Position numbers and translations under genes: made by a program
Notes under the pieces: model-generated
The model's database searches: none
Seen by the model: only the letters and a program-made list of their open reading frames with translations
What the model was told of the DNA's origin: nothing
Origin: Lepus europaeus
Taxonomy: Eukaryota; Chordata; Mammalia; Lagomorpha; Leporidae
Assembly (NCBI RefSeq): GCF_033115175.1
Contig: NC_084833.1
Span: 52,104,716-52,168,715 of the forward strand
DNA: 64,000 nt
Direction: 5' to 3'
Shown here: positions 1 to 11,269 of the stretch, piece after piece
Layout: every line of letters starts with the position of its first letter
How positions within the stretch are numbered: the stretch's first letter is position 1

Positions 1-169
1 GGGAAAGCTTAATTTATAAATTGGGCACAGAAGAGAGTAACAGCAACAACTTTAAACACAATGGAACAATTATTACAAAATACTGTGATAAATATCATGA
101 ATATGGTCTCTCTCAAAATGTCATAATACACTTTTACCGTTTCACGTAAAGTGAGCACTGGATGACTTA

Positions 170-480
170 TCTTTGGCATGTCTGAGTTGCCTGCACCACT
201 GCTTTCTGTGTTTTGGAGCCATTATTAGGTAACATGAGGTTTACTTGACCATAGTACTGTAGTACCACCCAGTTGACCTGTACTGAGACAGCTACTAAGT
301 GGCTAGCAGGTGAATAGCATATAAAGCATGGGATATGCTGGACAAAAGGATGATTCACATCTTGGGCAGGATGGCACAAATACTACCATGCTGTTCAGAA
401 CGGTGCACAATTTAAAACCTACGTATTGTTCATTTCTGGAATTTTCCATTTGACATTTTTGGACCAGAGCTGACTGTAGG
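170..480. repeat. Ancient mammalian interspersed repeat (family not named)
   Basis: The stretch carries wording I associate with an old eutherian repeat: a GGACAAAAGGATGATTCACATC-like core near 340-362 followed by a CAGAACGGTGCACAATTTAAAAC-like block near 396-417. It has no open frame of note. The identification rests on remembered repeat wording, so the family is left open. Confidence 0.4.
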
Positions 481-504
481 TCTATCAGTCAGCTTTTTGT
501 CATC

Positions 505-890
505 ATAACAAAGCAACTGACACAGACTATTTACAGAAAAGAGGTTTCTTTCGGAGGGTCACAGTACAAGACAGCCCCACTGTCCTGATACCTGGTGATA
601 ACATTCTTGCTGGCAGATTCCCAAGGCGACACAAAGTATCGCATGATAAGAAGCAAGGTGTACTTCTGTCTATGTTGATGTCATCTCTTATAAACCACCA
701 GAATTTGGGCTCTACCCTAATGACCCAATCCATTCACTTCTCAAAGGCCCCACCTCTAAATGCTATATTTGGATTAAGTTTCCATCCTCTTAGTACCACT
801 AACATAAGACTTTGGGGACCAAGCCTTCAACGTGGGCCTTTAGGGGACATTCAATACCCAAACTGATATCTAAACCATAACAGCAGGTAA
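505..890 (-). repeat. MaLR/ERVL-type LTR-like element, antisense
   Basis: Read on the plus strand it has the usual order of an antisense MaLR-type LTR: an ACAGAAAAGAGGTTTC-like start, a TCTTATAAACCACCAG middle, a CAAAGGCCCCACCTCTAAATG block and a GACTTTGGGGACCAAGCC end. The same order recurs near 3.8, 6.0, 8.9 and 12.6 kb. The exact family is uncertain. Confidence 0.45.
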
Positions 891-993
891 CTAAAACCAC
901 AGAAAATGAAGTAATGGATAAGGCAGAGCTACTGTACAGAATCCAGTCACACATATGCACACATTTATTATAGATGAGCTTATAGGGACTTGT

Positions 994-1317
994 CTTTTTA
1001 AATTTAATTTTATTTATTTGAAAGTTACAGAGAGAGAGTAGGAGACAGGGAAAGAGATCTTCCATCTGCTGGTTCACACCCCAAATGGACAAAATGGACA
1101 GGGCTGGGCCAGGCCAAAGCTAGGAGCCTGGAATTCCATCGGGGTCTCCCACATGAATGGCAGGGGCCCAAGCACGTCAGTCATCCTTGGCAGCTTCCCC
1201 AGTCACATTAGCAGGGAGCTGGATTAGAAGTGGAGCAGCCAGGGCTCAAATTGGTGCTCATATGGGATGCTGGCATCACTGGCAGCCACTTAACCCATAG
1301 CATCACAATGCTGGCCT
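994..1317 (-). mobile_element. CSINE (lagomorph C-repeat SINE), antisense
   Basis: The element begins with the reverse complement of the A-rich tail (TTTATTTATTTGAAAG), continues through the purine-rich GAGAGAG block and the TCTTCCATCTGCTGGTTCAC signature, and ends in the tRNA-like head (GGGATGCTGGCATC ... AATGCTGGCC). Old and diverged. Confidence 0.85.
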
Positions 1318-1842
1318 CAATTATTAAAAATACGCTAAAATGGAAGAGTATATCTCAAGCTGTTTAGGTAAAATTACTGGAAATCATGGTAGCTGAGAAA
1401 GGAAGAACATTTGATTTCTCATTCCATATAAAGAAGCACAAAGTTAATGTCTATTTGTAATAAAACAACAAGTCAACTCTTCTGCTACCTACCATCAACT
1501 CACTGTCACCCTGAGTCACCTTCCCCGTACGGTCCTGGATTCCCTTTAGCCCAGGGGAGAGGTTTGGAAAGAGACATCATCACTCTCTGGAGACAGTTTT
1601 TGCTGCCTAGAAAGTCAACGGCTGTTAGTTTCACAGTGCTTCCCCTGAGTCTCCATGATCACTTGCTTCAGAGCATGGGCTCAGATCTTGATGGTGGATC
1701 TGCTGGCTGTCACATCTCTGCCCTCCCAATGTTTGTGCCAGCCCCTAGCTCCTGTAGTCACCCTTTCATTCCTGGAACAACTAGACAGTTGTTTTCCTGA
1801 TTTAATCCTGCCTGATTCATCTGAGTTTTAGAATCACATCAG
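1318..1842. other. Intergenic, nothing recognised
   Basis: A 117-codon open frame at 1447-1800 has no recognisable domain and no gene context. I see no RNA gene or repeat that I can name. Confidence 0.5.
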
Positions 1843-2165
1843 GGGTGAACATTTGGCACAACGACACCACTCAATATGACTCCTTGAAGGGTTGGGGTTG
1901 AGTCCCAGCTCCTGTTCAGATTCCAGCTTCCTGCTTGTGTCCACCCTGAGAGTCAATGGGTGATGACTCACCTGGCTGGGTCCCTACCACTCACCTGGGA
2001 GGCCTTTGTTGAATTCCCACCTCCTGGCTTCAGTTTGGCTCAACTCTGGCTAATGTGGGCATTTGGGAAGTGAACCATCTCATGGAAGACCTTTCTCTGT
2101 CTGTATCTCTTTGTCTCCCCAACTTTCAATTAAGATGGAAATAAATAAATAACTCTTAAATAAAA
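1843..2165 (+). mobile_element. CSINE, sense, old copy
   Basis: A diverged tRNA-like head (ATTTGGCACAACGACACC) leads into the SINE body with CACCTGGGAGGC and GGGCATTTGGGAAGTGAACCA blocks, then a CT-rich TCTGTATCTCTTTGTC stretch and a tail with AATAAATAAATAA. Confidence 0.75.
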
Positions 2166-2929
2166 AGTGCTAAAACCAAAATATGATTCATTCATAATTT
2201 AGTCACCATAGAATTTAAAGCAGGAGGCATAGTTTCCAAATCACTGTAGAAGATAAATGCACACAAAATACTATCCTGATAGCAAAAACAACAAAGAAAA
2301 CCTTAGGCATAAAGGAAGATGAGAGAAGTAACATGAGGTTTAAAACACTTACGTCAACAAATGTCAACACTTTTTAACCCCCTTTAATAACAGGCAAAGA
2401 TTTTTCCCTGGAGTAAAAACAACAAACAAGCCAGTGACTGCTTACCAAAGAGGACTTAAAATCACACTGAAAGTTCAAAATCAAAGGATAGGGGAAGGAT
2501 ATGCCAGAGAAACGTAAACAAAAAGAAAACAACCAAGTACTTAGGGTAATAAGGGTTAAATTGGGCCATTAGAACCTTTTAAAAAACTTTTTTAAAAACT
2601 TCTTTGAAAGTTGACACAGTTAGTTAATGAAAATATTTCCATTATGAAAAAGTTCAAGCAGTATAGAATTAAATAGCAGGAAAGACTGTTAACATTTTGG
2701 TATTTGTCTTTTTAGTCTCTCATCATCCAGCAGCAAACACAGACTTAATATGCAAACTTCATAGAAACACCAGAGGAACAAAAAGGACTGTATTTTCCTT
2801 GATAATTTTCTTAGAAACAAGAAAATCTTTTCCCAAAGCTCCTACACACTTCTTGTGTCTTTACTTAGTTTCTCCCCGAAGAAATATGTTTACCCTGATT
2901 GCCTTTTAGTAATCCTATAGAGCAAATCC
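2166..2929. other. AT-rich intergenic sequence
   Basis: No open frame with coding character and no repeat that I can name. Short A-rich stretches may belong to decayed LINE sequence. Confidence 0.4.
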
Positions 2930-3470
2930 ATGATTACCACAAGCACCCTGTGAAATTTTCAATGTCTATTTACCTGAAATATATTTATGTATGGTTCTAG
3001 GTAAAGATCTAATTTTATTTGAGAAAGATCTAATTATTTTCTTAAATTTATCAATTTTATTTATTTGAAAGGCAGAGAGTTAGACAGAGATCTCCCATCT
3101 GCTGATTCACTCCCTAGGGCTGGGCCTGATTGAAACCAGGAGCTGGGAACTGAATCCATGTCTCCTATGTGGGTGGCAGGGACGCAAGTACTTGAGCCAT
3201 CACCAGCCACCTCCCAGGAACTGGGAGTCCAGTCCAGAGCTGGGACTGGCATCCAGGTGCTGCAGTGTGGGATGTAGGCATCCTAAGTGGCACTCCACTA
3301 CCAGGCCAAATGCCCAACTCAAGACCTAATTATTTTAATGAAATGCCACCTTTGATATACATGCACACACATGCACATGTACACATCAGCATATACACAT
3401 GTGACTCCCTGGACTCTCTTCTTGGTCAATCTATCTTTTTATGCACCAAAGTCTCTAACTCTGTTGTGTT
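2930..3470 (-). repeat. Old L1 fragment, antisense, split by a CSINE
   Basis: The plus strand shows antisense-L1 ORF2 wording on both sides of the CSINE at 3042-3320, for example TATGGTTCTAGGTAAAGATC before it and GGACTCTCTTCTTGGTCAATCT after it. No open frame survives. Short CA-rich alternations occur at 3360-3400. Confidence 0.45.
3042..3320 (-). mobile_element. CSINE, antisense, old copy
   Basis: TTTTATTTATTTGAAAGGCAGAGAG is the reverse of the SINE tail and is followed by TCTCCCATCTGCTGATTCAC, TGGGTGGCAGGGACGCAAGTACTTGAGCCATC and a decayed tRNA-like head ending near CTACCAGGCC. Confidence 0.75.
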
Positions 3471-3769
3471 TTGCTATGTGGGAAGACAGTCCATCCATAT
3501 CCATTGTTTTTATTTTCCAAAATAGATGTGTTACTGTCACATAGTTTCTTCGGAGAAATTACCAAATCTGCTTGTCAGGGTAAAAGGTCATCCTTTGTCA
3601 TTTTGAATGGGGTTCCTCTCAACACCCATTACTCCTTCTTCACCACACCAAACCCTCCAATCACGTAGGTCACATGGTTCTATTTTCTCTCAAAAAACAG
3701 TCATGGTTTTCTTCATAGTAGGCCATACATGTTAGCAGGTGTAATAGGTTTAACTTGGGATGAAAAAGT

Positions 3770-4175
3770 CACAACATGGAACAATGGAAATTTATGTCTC
3801 CTGGATCTGGAGCTGCAAATCCAAGATGCTGGTATGTTGGGTATTCAGCGAGGGCCACTTCTGTGGTCATAAATAACTTTCGTCTCTTTGTGTCCTCACA
3901 CGGCAGAAGGGGCAAAAAGACTCTCTGGGACTCATTTATGAAGACGCTAATCCCACTCATGAGGGTGCCACCTCCCAAAGGCCTTACCTCCAAATATCAT
4001 CATATTGGGGATTAGGTTTCAACATGAGTCTTTGAGGGAGACATAAATATCCACCCAGAGGCACCTCCTGAAGACTCTCTCTCTACATATAGTCCCACTG
4101 GAAATTAGGGCTCCAGCTTAATTTGGTGGGGGTGGTGGAGCACAATTCAGTCCACAGCATCAAGTTCATCATTGG
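3770..4175 (-). repeat. MaLR/ERVL-type LTR-like element, antisense
   Basis: The order GGTGCCACCTCCCAAAGGCCTTACCTCC, ATTGGGGATTAGGTTTCAACATG and GGGAGACATAAATATCCA is typical of an antisense MaLR/MST-type LTR. Two overlapping open frames of 74-79 codons on opposite strands are chance frames within it. Confidence 0.5.
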
Positions 4176-4572
4176 TATTTCATAATGTTTGAAGCTAGTG
4201 TGGGCACAGAATGAAGTATTTAGCTGACTTGGTTCAATAGGAGCCATGGGGAAGAATGAAAGTTTACCTCTGTTTTTACCTTTGAAGTGCACCTATTCAA
4301 TCAAGGATTCCTAACAGACTCATTCTCCAAAATGGCCACCAATGCATACTTCCACCAACAGACCTCCTGTTGTCCCACACCACTTCCTTTGTTTCTAAAA
4401 GTCTTTCCCACAAAAATGGGCCAAAACTTGATACTTACATTGGCATTACCATGATTGACAAGTGAGTGTGAGCATCTTTTATAGTTAATGCTCTATTCTG
4501 TTTTTCTCTTTTTGTGTGTATTATTTATGTCTTTTCCTGTTTATCTATGGAAAAGTAGAAGTAATAGGATGA

Positions 4573-4832
4573 GCCTGGGGATGGGCATTTGGTCGAGCAG
4601 TGAAGTCTCATATCAGAATGCCTGGTTCAAGTCCTAGCTCCTCTGCTTCTGGTCCAGCTTCCTGGTTATGCACCAGGAGACAGCAGATTATGGAAGTACT
4701 TAAGTCCCTGCTGCCCACATGGGAGACCTTCATGGAGTTCCAGGCTCTTGGCTATTGGTGCGTTTGGGAAGTAAACTGATAGATAGAAGATCTCTCTGCC
4801 TTTCAAATAAAATGAAAGCAAATAAAAATTAT
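4573..4832 (+). mobile_element. CSINE, sense
   Basis: The element reads GGGCATTTGGTCGAGCAGTGAAG, then GGTTCAAGTCCTAGCTCCTCTGCTTC (a B-box-like region), then CCCACATGGGAGACC and GATCTCTCTGCCTTTCAAATAAAATG. The body is shorter than younger copies. Confidence 0.75.
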
Positions 4833-4852
4833 AAAAAATAAAAGTATGCATT

Positions 4853-4970
4853 TATTTTGGGGTAAAACTTAAAATCCATGAATAGTTTTTCATGATACAC
4901 ATTTTCTACTTACTATAAAAATTTTTACATCAAAATAAATGCATACTTTTAATCTCATTTTCTCATGGCT
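4853..4970. repeat. Short TIR-type DNA element, diverged copy
   Basis: It shares the ATTTTTACATCAAAATAAATGCATACTTTTAATCTCATTTTC wording pattern with the clearer copies at 52141-52277 and 55069-55198. The terminal inverted repeats here are poorly preserved. Confidence 0.35.
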
Positions 4971-5462
4971 TTTTTTTTTAAGTAGCCTCATACATGTACA
5001 AAGGTTTCTTTCTCTAATCTTTTGACTTATCTTTTCATGTCTTAAATATGATGTCTTTTGATGTGTCAAAGTTTTTCATTTTCATATAGCCATATTTATC
5101 ACTCTTTCCTGATAATACATCTTGTCAAGAAATTCTTTCCTACCCCAAGGACATTAAGAGATTATCAAATATTTTCTTTTCATAGGTTTAAAGGCCTGTG
5201 TTTTACATTTGGGACTTTAATCCTTCTAGATATTTCTTTGGTTAAAGGGAAAAGTAGGAATCTAACTTAATGCTTTTTTCTACTTAGAAAACCCAACAGT
5301 CCCAACATCATTTAGAGACCACTCTGTCCTTTCTGCTCTTATTTATCACATCACCTCTTATATGCTCAGTTCCCTTCTATTTGTGTTTCAGTTTCCAGGA
5401 TCCTACTCTGTCTTTTTCTGCATCTAGAAGCAACTTTTCCCATAGCAAAGTTGTGCATCTAT

Positions 5463-5488
5463 GCACACACACGTGTGTGTGTGTGTGT
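5463..5488. repeat. (CA)n/(GT)n microsatellite
   Basis: A CACACACAC run joins a GTGTGTGTGTGTGTGT run, a self-complementary purine-pyrimidine alternation. Confidence 0.9.
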
Positions 5489-5587
5489 TAGGGTTGCAGA
5501 TTGATCTTGAGGTAGTTTGGGATCTGAAAGTTTTTGTTATCAGAGAAGACTTATGGTAAGGGCCACATGGGCCAAGAGCTAAGAGGT

Positions 5588-5897
5588 GGAGCAAGCATTT
5601 AGCCTAACAGTTACGATGCCCACATCCTACATCAGAGTACTGGATTCAGTTCCCAGCTTCATCTCTTGATTCCAGCTTCCTCCCAAAGCAGATCTGGGGA
5701 ATAGCAGTGATAACTCAAGTATTTGGGTTTCTGACATTCACCTGGGAGAGCTGGACTAAGTCTTTTGATCCTTTCTTCCACTCAGAGCCAGTCCAGCTGT
5801 TGCAGGCATTTGGGGAATGAACCAGTGTTTGGGAGTACATTCTCTTCCTCTCTCCCTGCCCCTCCAAAGTAAGTAAATAAATATTTACTTATCTTTA
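5588..5897 (+). mobile_element. CSINE, sense, old copy
   Basis: An AGCATTTAGCCTAACAGTTACGATGCCCACATCC head, a GGCATTTGGGGAATGAACCAGTG block, a CTCTTCCTCTCTCC pyrimidine stretch and an AAGTAAATAAATATTT tail are visible in order. Confidence 0.75.
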
Positions 5898-5997
5898 AAT
5901 TGGGAAGCAAAACAAGCCACATCCAGTAATCTCAGGAAGTACTCAATTGCTCTAAAATTTCACAAATGCAGTCCCTCTAGTGCTATAAAATCCTGGT

Positions 5998-6410
5998 GTA
6001 TTATCTTTTTATCACTATAACAAAATAGCTGAGGCAGCAAACTTTATAAAGGAAAAAGGATTACGTAACTCACAGTTTTGGAGGTGAAAATCCAAGATCT
6101 GGCAGGCCCACTGTTTGGCCTCTGTGAACACAGCTGATGGCAATGGCAGAGCTCACGGAGAGGAAGGGTCACAAGGCGAGCTAGGAAACAGACAGGCCCC
6201 ACTCAGGCTTTTATAATAGTCTCTCATGAGAACTACCTTCCTAGGGCATGGCCACCAATGGCCTATGACGCTCCCACTAGATCCACCTCCTAAATATCAA
6301 AATTAGATTATGTTTCTACCCTTTTAGTAGATTAATAATTAACTTTGGACTTTCGGGTTTACAAGTCTGCATGAGTAGAGAGCAAATCATATTGAAATCA
6401 TAACACCCGG
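5998..6410 (-). repeat. MaLR/ERVL-type LTR-like element, antisense
   Basis: The plus strand reads TAACTCACAGTTTTGGAGGTG, CTCATGAGAACTACCTTCCTAGGGCATGGCCACCAATGGCC, CTCCCACTAGATCCACCTCC. This is the same order as the copies at 8938 and 12600, at mid-repeat divergence. Confidence 0.5.
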
Positions 6411-6813
6411 GCTTGCAACATCCAGGTTTCTTGCAAGGAGATGATGTGAAGAAGTCAAACTCATCCTCTGGTGCTTTGTGTGTAGAACTGTAATTACAGT
6501 TGCCATGCAGTGGTCCAGGGAAGCTGGGTTAGAGAGCAACTGAAGATGTCCTTCTCATTCTGTGACAGTCTATGTTTCAGGGTGGTGAGACTGTATGACT
6601 TCCTCCACTACTTTCAATTTTTCTTTATTTTCTAAAATTTTTACAGATTATATGTATTACTTTTATTTATGCATGCATATGCATTAGTAGTGTGCTTTGA
6701 TAATTGATAAGCTGACCGACAGTGGCATAAACAAATAGGCACCTGTTTTTCCTGTAACAAGAAGTGCTTGACTAGAGCGCCCAGGGCTGAGTTCTACAAT
6801 GCTAACAGGGTCG

Positions 6814-6818
<5 letters not shown>
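6411..6818. other. Intergenic, nothing recognised
   Basis: No open frame or repeat that I can name. The end runs into a TC microsatellite. Confidence 0.4.

Positions 6819-6859
<41 letters not shown>
6819..6859. repeat. (TC)n microsatellite, about 20 units
   Basis: A pure TC run follows two GGTC units. Confidence 0.95.
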
Positions 6860-6861
<2 letters not shown>

Positions 6862-7138
6862 TCTACTGCCCTTAGATGCAGACTTTCCTCTTCATCCTTG
6901 TCACCTCATTATCACAAGATATCTGCTGGCCTCCAGGCATCAAGCCCATAGTAAAGGAGACAAAAAAGGAAAGTGAAGATGAAGCGGCAACTCCCTTGTT
7001 AGGAAATCAGAAGTTTTTCTAGAAATCCAACCCATATTCTGTGGACGTCTCAGTAGCCACAACTTACCCCTAGGTGTGAAGTGATCAGGGAAGGTGAGAA
7101 TTTCTATAGGGGTACGTGCTTCATGGAGCATCCTAATA
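6860..7138. other. Intergenic, nothing recognised
   Basis: Short chance open frames only. Confidence 0.4.
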
Positions 7139-7344
7139 CAGGGGTTGACAAAGGGTGAGCAACTGACTTGGATGGGCACTGATTTGCTTTTGTAAATAAA
7201 GTTTTAATTAGCACACAACTATACCCACTTATTTACCATAGCATTTGCTAAAACAGAATCAAATAGATGTGGCAGAGATCTTATGGCCACAGGCTGAAAA
7301 CAATTGTTCTCTGGTCCTTTACAGAAAAAGTTCGCAGACTTCCA
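7139..7344 (+). repeat. hAT-Charlie-type DNA transposon fossil (MER type)
   Basis: The piece starts CAGGGGTTGACAAA and ends with a decayed inverted copy (GTTCGCAGACTTC). Inside are TTTGTAAATAAAGTTTTAATTAG and CCTTTACAGAAAAAGTT blocks known from a common non-autonomous eutherian hAT family of this length. The exact MER number is not certain. Confidence 0.7.
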
Positions 7345-8574
7345 ATTTAAGGCAGAATGAAGGAAAGGATAGATACTTATAGGTAAGAAAAAAATAATCC
7401 AACCTTGCGTGGGCAACCAATAACCTTTAAGTAACAACTCCTACCCTAAAGAGAATGCTGTTAAAATGCATGTATCCTACTACGAAGAGAATGACAGGTG
7501 TTGAGAAAGAAAAAAAAAAAAAACCTAAGTTAGAAAAGAATTTACCGGAACAAATACATTTTTGTCCAGCTTCCAGGCTTTGCTGGGCACCAGCCCTGAC
7601 AGCTGCAAGGCAATGGTTTAATCTCCTAACCTCATTATTTTCATCATTTCTGCTCATTAGGACAGCAAAAAATCTCCTCAGATTTCCTGGGTCCCTTCTT
7701 GGGTTCCATGTGAGGAAAGAAGTAAGATGAGAAGGCTGCACGAAGTAACCTCTGTTCCTTGCCCTCAGCCTGCAAAGAGAGGGGCAGGGAACGCGGCCAA
7801 GCAAGTAACACCAGAGGGAAATGCCTCCCACTGTATCGGAGGGAGTGTGTGGTGGTGGCAGAAAAAGAACTACAGGATCTGGGGGATTGTGCTTTCCGAG
7901 GTTTTGTACAACTCCCAGTAGCCTCTGGGTAGATAATATATTAAGCTGAGGCCAGCCATATACCTATGGCCCACAGGGAATCCACCTTTCATATGAATGC
8001 CACAAGGATCCATTTGCAAATGCAAATCTGATAAGGGACGCTGGTGAGCTTCATCTACTGAAGGAACTGGGGTCAGCCAGTGGTCACTGCTGGAGCACTT
8101 GTGTGAAGATGAGCCCGAGTCCACGTCTGGCTCAGTGTTGCTGATCTGAGAGAGAAACATGGGCATGAAAGGACAAATGGTGTTGGAACACCGGACAATG
8201 AGCACGATCCACTACAGCACAGAATTCAACTCTCCTGCCATTTGACTCTTGCCAACCTCTCCAGTCTCCTCCTAATTCAAATTTACCAAAGCCTCCTTCA
8301 AAACCAATTCAAATGTAATTTTCCCTGTCATATCTTTTCTGACTACAGGGATCCACGTCTGTATTCCAATAGAACCAAATAATTTTGCAATAGCGCCACA
8401 CTGAGGTAGTCATCTATCTTGCCGTTCTGGGTCACCAACCAAACTAAGTTAAGAGAAACTGTGGAAGTTCTATGCTCCCTGCACTCTTCACATGTACTTG
8501 ACACTGAGAAAGGTTTTGCATTTTGGCCCAATTCTCTTGCAGGCAAAGGGGCTCTGGGGTCCAAGTAAAATAAA
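7345..8574. other. Intergenic, nothing recognised
   Basis: Several overlapping open frames of 64-134 codons lie on both strands (longest 7427-7831 minus), none with a recognisable domain or mutual consistency. An A-run sits at 7509-7524. Confidence 0.45.
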
Positions 8575-8937
8575 GCAAAGAAAGGGTCATAGAAAAGATG
8601 CTACTCTAGCTGAGTCATGAAGACCAAGGAGTAGCTGATTTGTTGAAAGAGGAGAAAGAGTTTGCTGGGAAGAGAAAGCAGCTGTGTAGATGCTCCAAGG
8701 AATGAAACTGTATAATGTGTCCAGGAAACTACACAGAGCCCCAACAAGGAGAAGTAGAAGAGGCAGAAGGCTCTGGGCTAACCCAGATGGTGGAGAGTCT
8801 TGTGAGCTAAATGGAAGACTCCAGACCTCACCTCCTCACCTTAAAACCGAAGAGAACCATGAGAAGTTGTAAGCAGGGGAGCAACACGGTAATATTTGAA
8901 TTTAAGAGTGGTCACTCTGGTTGCAGGCTAGACTGTG
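8575..8937 (+). repeat. Ancient medium-reiterated repeat, 5' part
   Basis: Wording such as GCTGAGTCATGAAG, AAGGCTCTGGG, GTAAGCAGGGGAGCAACACGGTAATATTTGAATTT and GTGGTCACTCTGGTTGCAGGC matches a familiar eutherian repeat in which a gain-type phrase precedes AGCAGGGGAGTGACATGAT. The repeat resumes at 9347. Confidence 0.45.
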
Positions 8938-9346
8938 TGTATTAGCTTGTCATCACTACAATGAAATACCTGAACAAACTTCATAAAGAGAAAAGATATA
9001 TCTAGCTCACAGTTTTGGAGGTTCAGGTCCAAGATTGGGTGATCCTATTGGTTGGATTTCTGTTGAGGGTAACAATGGCAGAGCATGGAGCTTGGGCAGA
9101 GGATCACACAGCCAGCTAGGGAGCAGAGAGAGGCAGGACCCAACTCAGCTGCTTTTGTAGCAGACCCTCTTATAAGAACTATCATCTTTAAGGCATGTCC
9201 ATCAGTGACCTAAGGAACTCCCACCAGGCCCACCCCTCTAGACACTGTAATTGGAATAAGTGTCCACAGTCTTGTGCCATTAACTTTGGGGTGTGAATGC
9301 CTGCATGAGTTTGGGAGCCAAATCTTCTTCAAACCCTAGCATCATA
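8938..9346 (-). repeat. MaLR/ERVL-type LTR-like element, antisense, nested
   Basis: It reads CTAGCTCACAGTTTTGGAGG, CTTATAAGAACTATCATC, TTTAAGGCATGTCCATCAGTGACC and ACTCCCACCAGGCCCACC on the plus strand, like the copies at 5998 and 12600. It splits an older repeat, so it inserted after that repeat. Confidence 0.5.
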
Positions 9347-9560
9347 GCCTGGTGGGACAGAGACTGGAGGGTAGGACTACTTCCTTGCAGTAATCCAGAG
9401 GACAAAAGCTGAGGATTGAAGGACAACTGCTCAGAGTTTTCAAAGGTAGAAGCTATGGGAATCAGTGCTGCTTTGGATATTAAAGGTGATCTGGGTGACT
9501 CTGATTTGGGGAACCCAATACAAAGTGGTGACTCTCATCAAGATGGTGCCTCCAGAAGAG
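9347..9560 (+). repeat. Ancient medium-reiterated repeat, 3' part
   Basis: GCAGTAATCCAGAGGACAAAAGCTGAGGATTGAAGG and the following GAAGCTATGGG...GATATTAAAGGTGATCTGGGTGACTC continue the repeat broken at 8937. Confidence 0.4.
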
Positions 9561-9906
9561 GAACCACTATGGAGAGTGGAGGTGAGGTAAGGTTTATTAT
9601 GCTTTGCCATTGACTTTCTCGGACTGTGGGAATGGGGTGGGACTGCACAATAATGAAGAGCTTTCCAACAAACGCCAAGTCCATTCTCTTCTAGCATCAT
9701 GGCTGCTGACGAGAAGCCTTATGCTGGTCTGATTTCCATCCCTTTGTCTTTTGACTGTTTCAGTTCTTCAGAAGTTTTTATAATGTCCTTGGTGTACGGT
9801 TTTGGTTTTTGTCTTGTTCAGAGTACATAGAATCTTCAAATTTTAAATCAGACAATCTCACATCTTTCTTCTACTGTGGAAACTGTACAAATACGATTTC
9901 TCTATT
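9561..9906. other. Intergenic, nothing recognised
   Basis: No repeat or coding signal that I can name. Confidence 0.4.
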
Positions 9907-10226
9907 GGGGAGGCTACTGTGGTGTAGTGGGCTAAGCCGCTGCCTAAACACCGGCATCTCACAAGAGCACTGCTTTGAGTCCCGGCTGCTCCACTTCCCA
10001 TCCAGCTCTCTGTGAATGCACCAGAAAAGGCAGCAGAATATGGCCCAAGTGCTTAAGCCCCTGCCAACCAAGTGGGAGACTCAGATGGGATTCCAAGCTC
10101 CTGGCTTCAGCTTGGTCCAGCCGTGGCCATTGAGGCCACTTGGGGAACCACCAGATGAAAGATCTCTCACCCTCTCTCTGAGTAACCCTGCCTTTCAAAT
10201 AAATACATAAACAAGCAATTTTTAAA
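9907..10226 (+). mobile_element. CSINE, sense
   Basis: GAGGCTACTGTGGTGTAGTGGGCTAAGCC is the tRNA-like head with an A-box-like TGGTGTAGTGG. GAGTCCCGGCTGCTCC is the B-box side. The CT-rich CTCACCCTCTCTCTG and AAATAAATACATAAA tail follow. Confidence 0.85.
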
Positions 10227-10239
10227 AATATGTATGTGC

Positions 10240-10620
10240 TATGGACTGAATTGTGTGCTCCTCAGAAATCCTATGTTGAAGTCCTAACCCCCATCGTGAT
10301 GCTATTTGGAGATGGGAACTTTAGAAGATAATTTGGCTTAAATGAGGTCATTAGCATGAAGCCTTCTTGGTGTGATTAGTGTCCTTACAAGAAAACAAAA
10401 CAGGGGACTTAACTCTCATTATTTCTCTTTTGTGTGAGAACACAGTAAAAAGGCAGCCAACGGTAAACCAGAAAAAGAGCCCCCTCCCCGTCAGATCCAA
10501 ACCCTGATGGCACCTGATCTTGGAATACCAGCCTCTAGAACTGTGAGTCATAAATTTATGATAATGCTCCCAGTCTAACTTATTATAATAACTTGAGCTA
10601 AAAAAAACATTATGCAAAGA
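10240..10620 (+). repeat. MaLR-type LTR-like element, sense
   Basis: GCTATGGACTGAATTGTGTGCTCCTCAGAAATCC, ATGTTGAAGTCCTAACCCCC, AATGAGGTCATTAGC, GTGTCCTTACAAGAA and CCAGCCTCTAGAACTGTGAG follow the typical order of an MLT/MST-type LTR. Confidence 0.6.
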
Positions 10621-10759
10621 TCTAAGGGATAAAAGAACTAGTAAAAACAGAGACCATGAGATGGTGACCAGGTTAGAATTTCAGAACAGCCAAAAAACTA
10701 AGGCTGCATTGGAATGAGTGAGAGAAAGAGGAACACCAAAGCTCTTCCAAAATGTCATT

Positions 10760-10860
10760 GAAATGCATATAATTAAAAAAATACATGTACGTCAAAAGTA
10801 TTTTGCATGAAAATAAGCTTATCTTTAATGCTATTTTCCATAAACTTTTTGAAGTATTGT
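10760..10860. repeat. Short TIR-type DNA element, partial
   Basis: GCATGAAAATAAGCTTATCTTTAATGCTATTTTCCATAAACTTTTTGAAGTATTG matches the right end of the elements at 52141 and 55069. Confidence 0.5.
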
Positions 10861-11269
10861 GAAAACATGTTGCAATTTCAAACAGCTGCTTTTCTCATGT
10901 TTTGAACAGCTGCTAACCTATTGGAAGAATGTCTCTAATTTATATCCTGTGAGTATAGAAAACTTATCTATATATTAAAACTCTTGTTTGGAGCAACTTG
11001 AGATGTATGCGTTATGTAAGCCTGGGTAAATGTTTTATTGTGTACAACGGAAAAAAATTGTAAAATGAAAATCTATATGGAATATGGCAATTCCAAAATG
11101 GCAGGAACTAGATCTTGTGTCTCACATGTGCTGTAATATGATGTTTAAATTCCTCCCGATGGAAGAATGAACTTATTACACATGGCCTTGTCATGAATCT
11201 TTACAATGCAGTGGACGTAACATCATACAAATTCTAAATTAAAATTCTCAGGTGGAATATGCCTTCTGA
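10861..11269. other. AT-rich intergenic sequence
   Basis: No gene or nameable repeat. Confidence 0.4.

Larger units (their letters stand above)
4240..5420 (-). repeat. Old L1 (L1M-type) fragment, antisense, interrupted
   Basis: Antisense ORF2-like text such as CTCCAAAATGGCCACC, TACTTCCACCAACAG and CCCAACATCATTTAGAGACCACTCTGTCC runs along the plus strand, interrupted by a CSINE at 4573 and a short inverted-repeat element near 4853. The reading frame is destroyed. Confidence 0.5.

Noticed and set aside
6819-6859. CRISPR-like or satellite arrays
   Set aside because: All tandem arrays in the window are simple microsatellites or L1 UTR units. No spaced direct repeats with unique spacers were seen.
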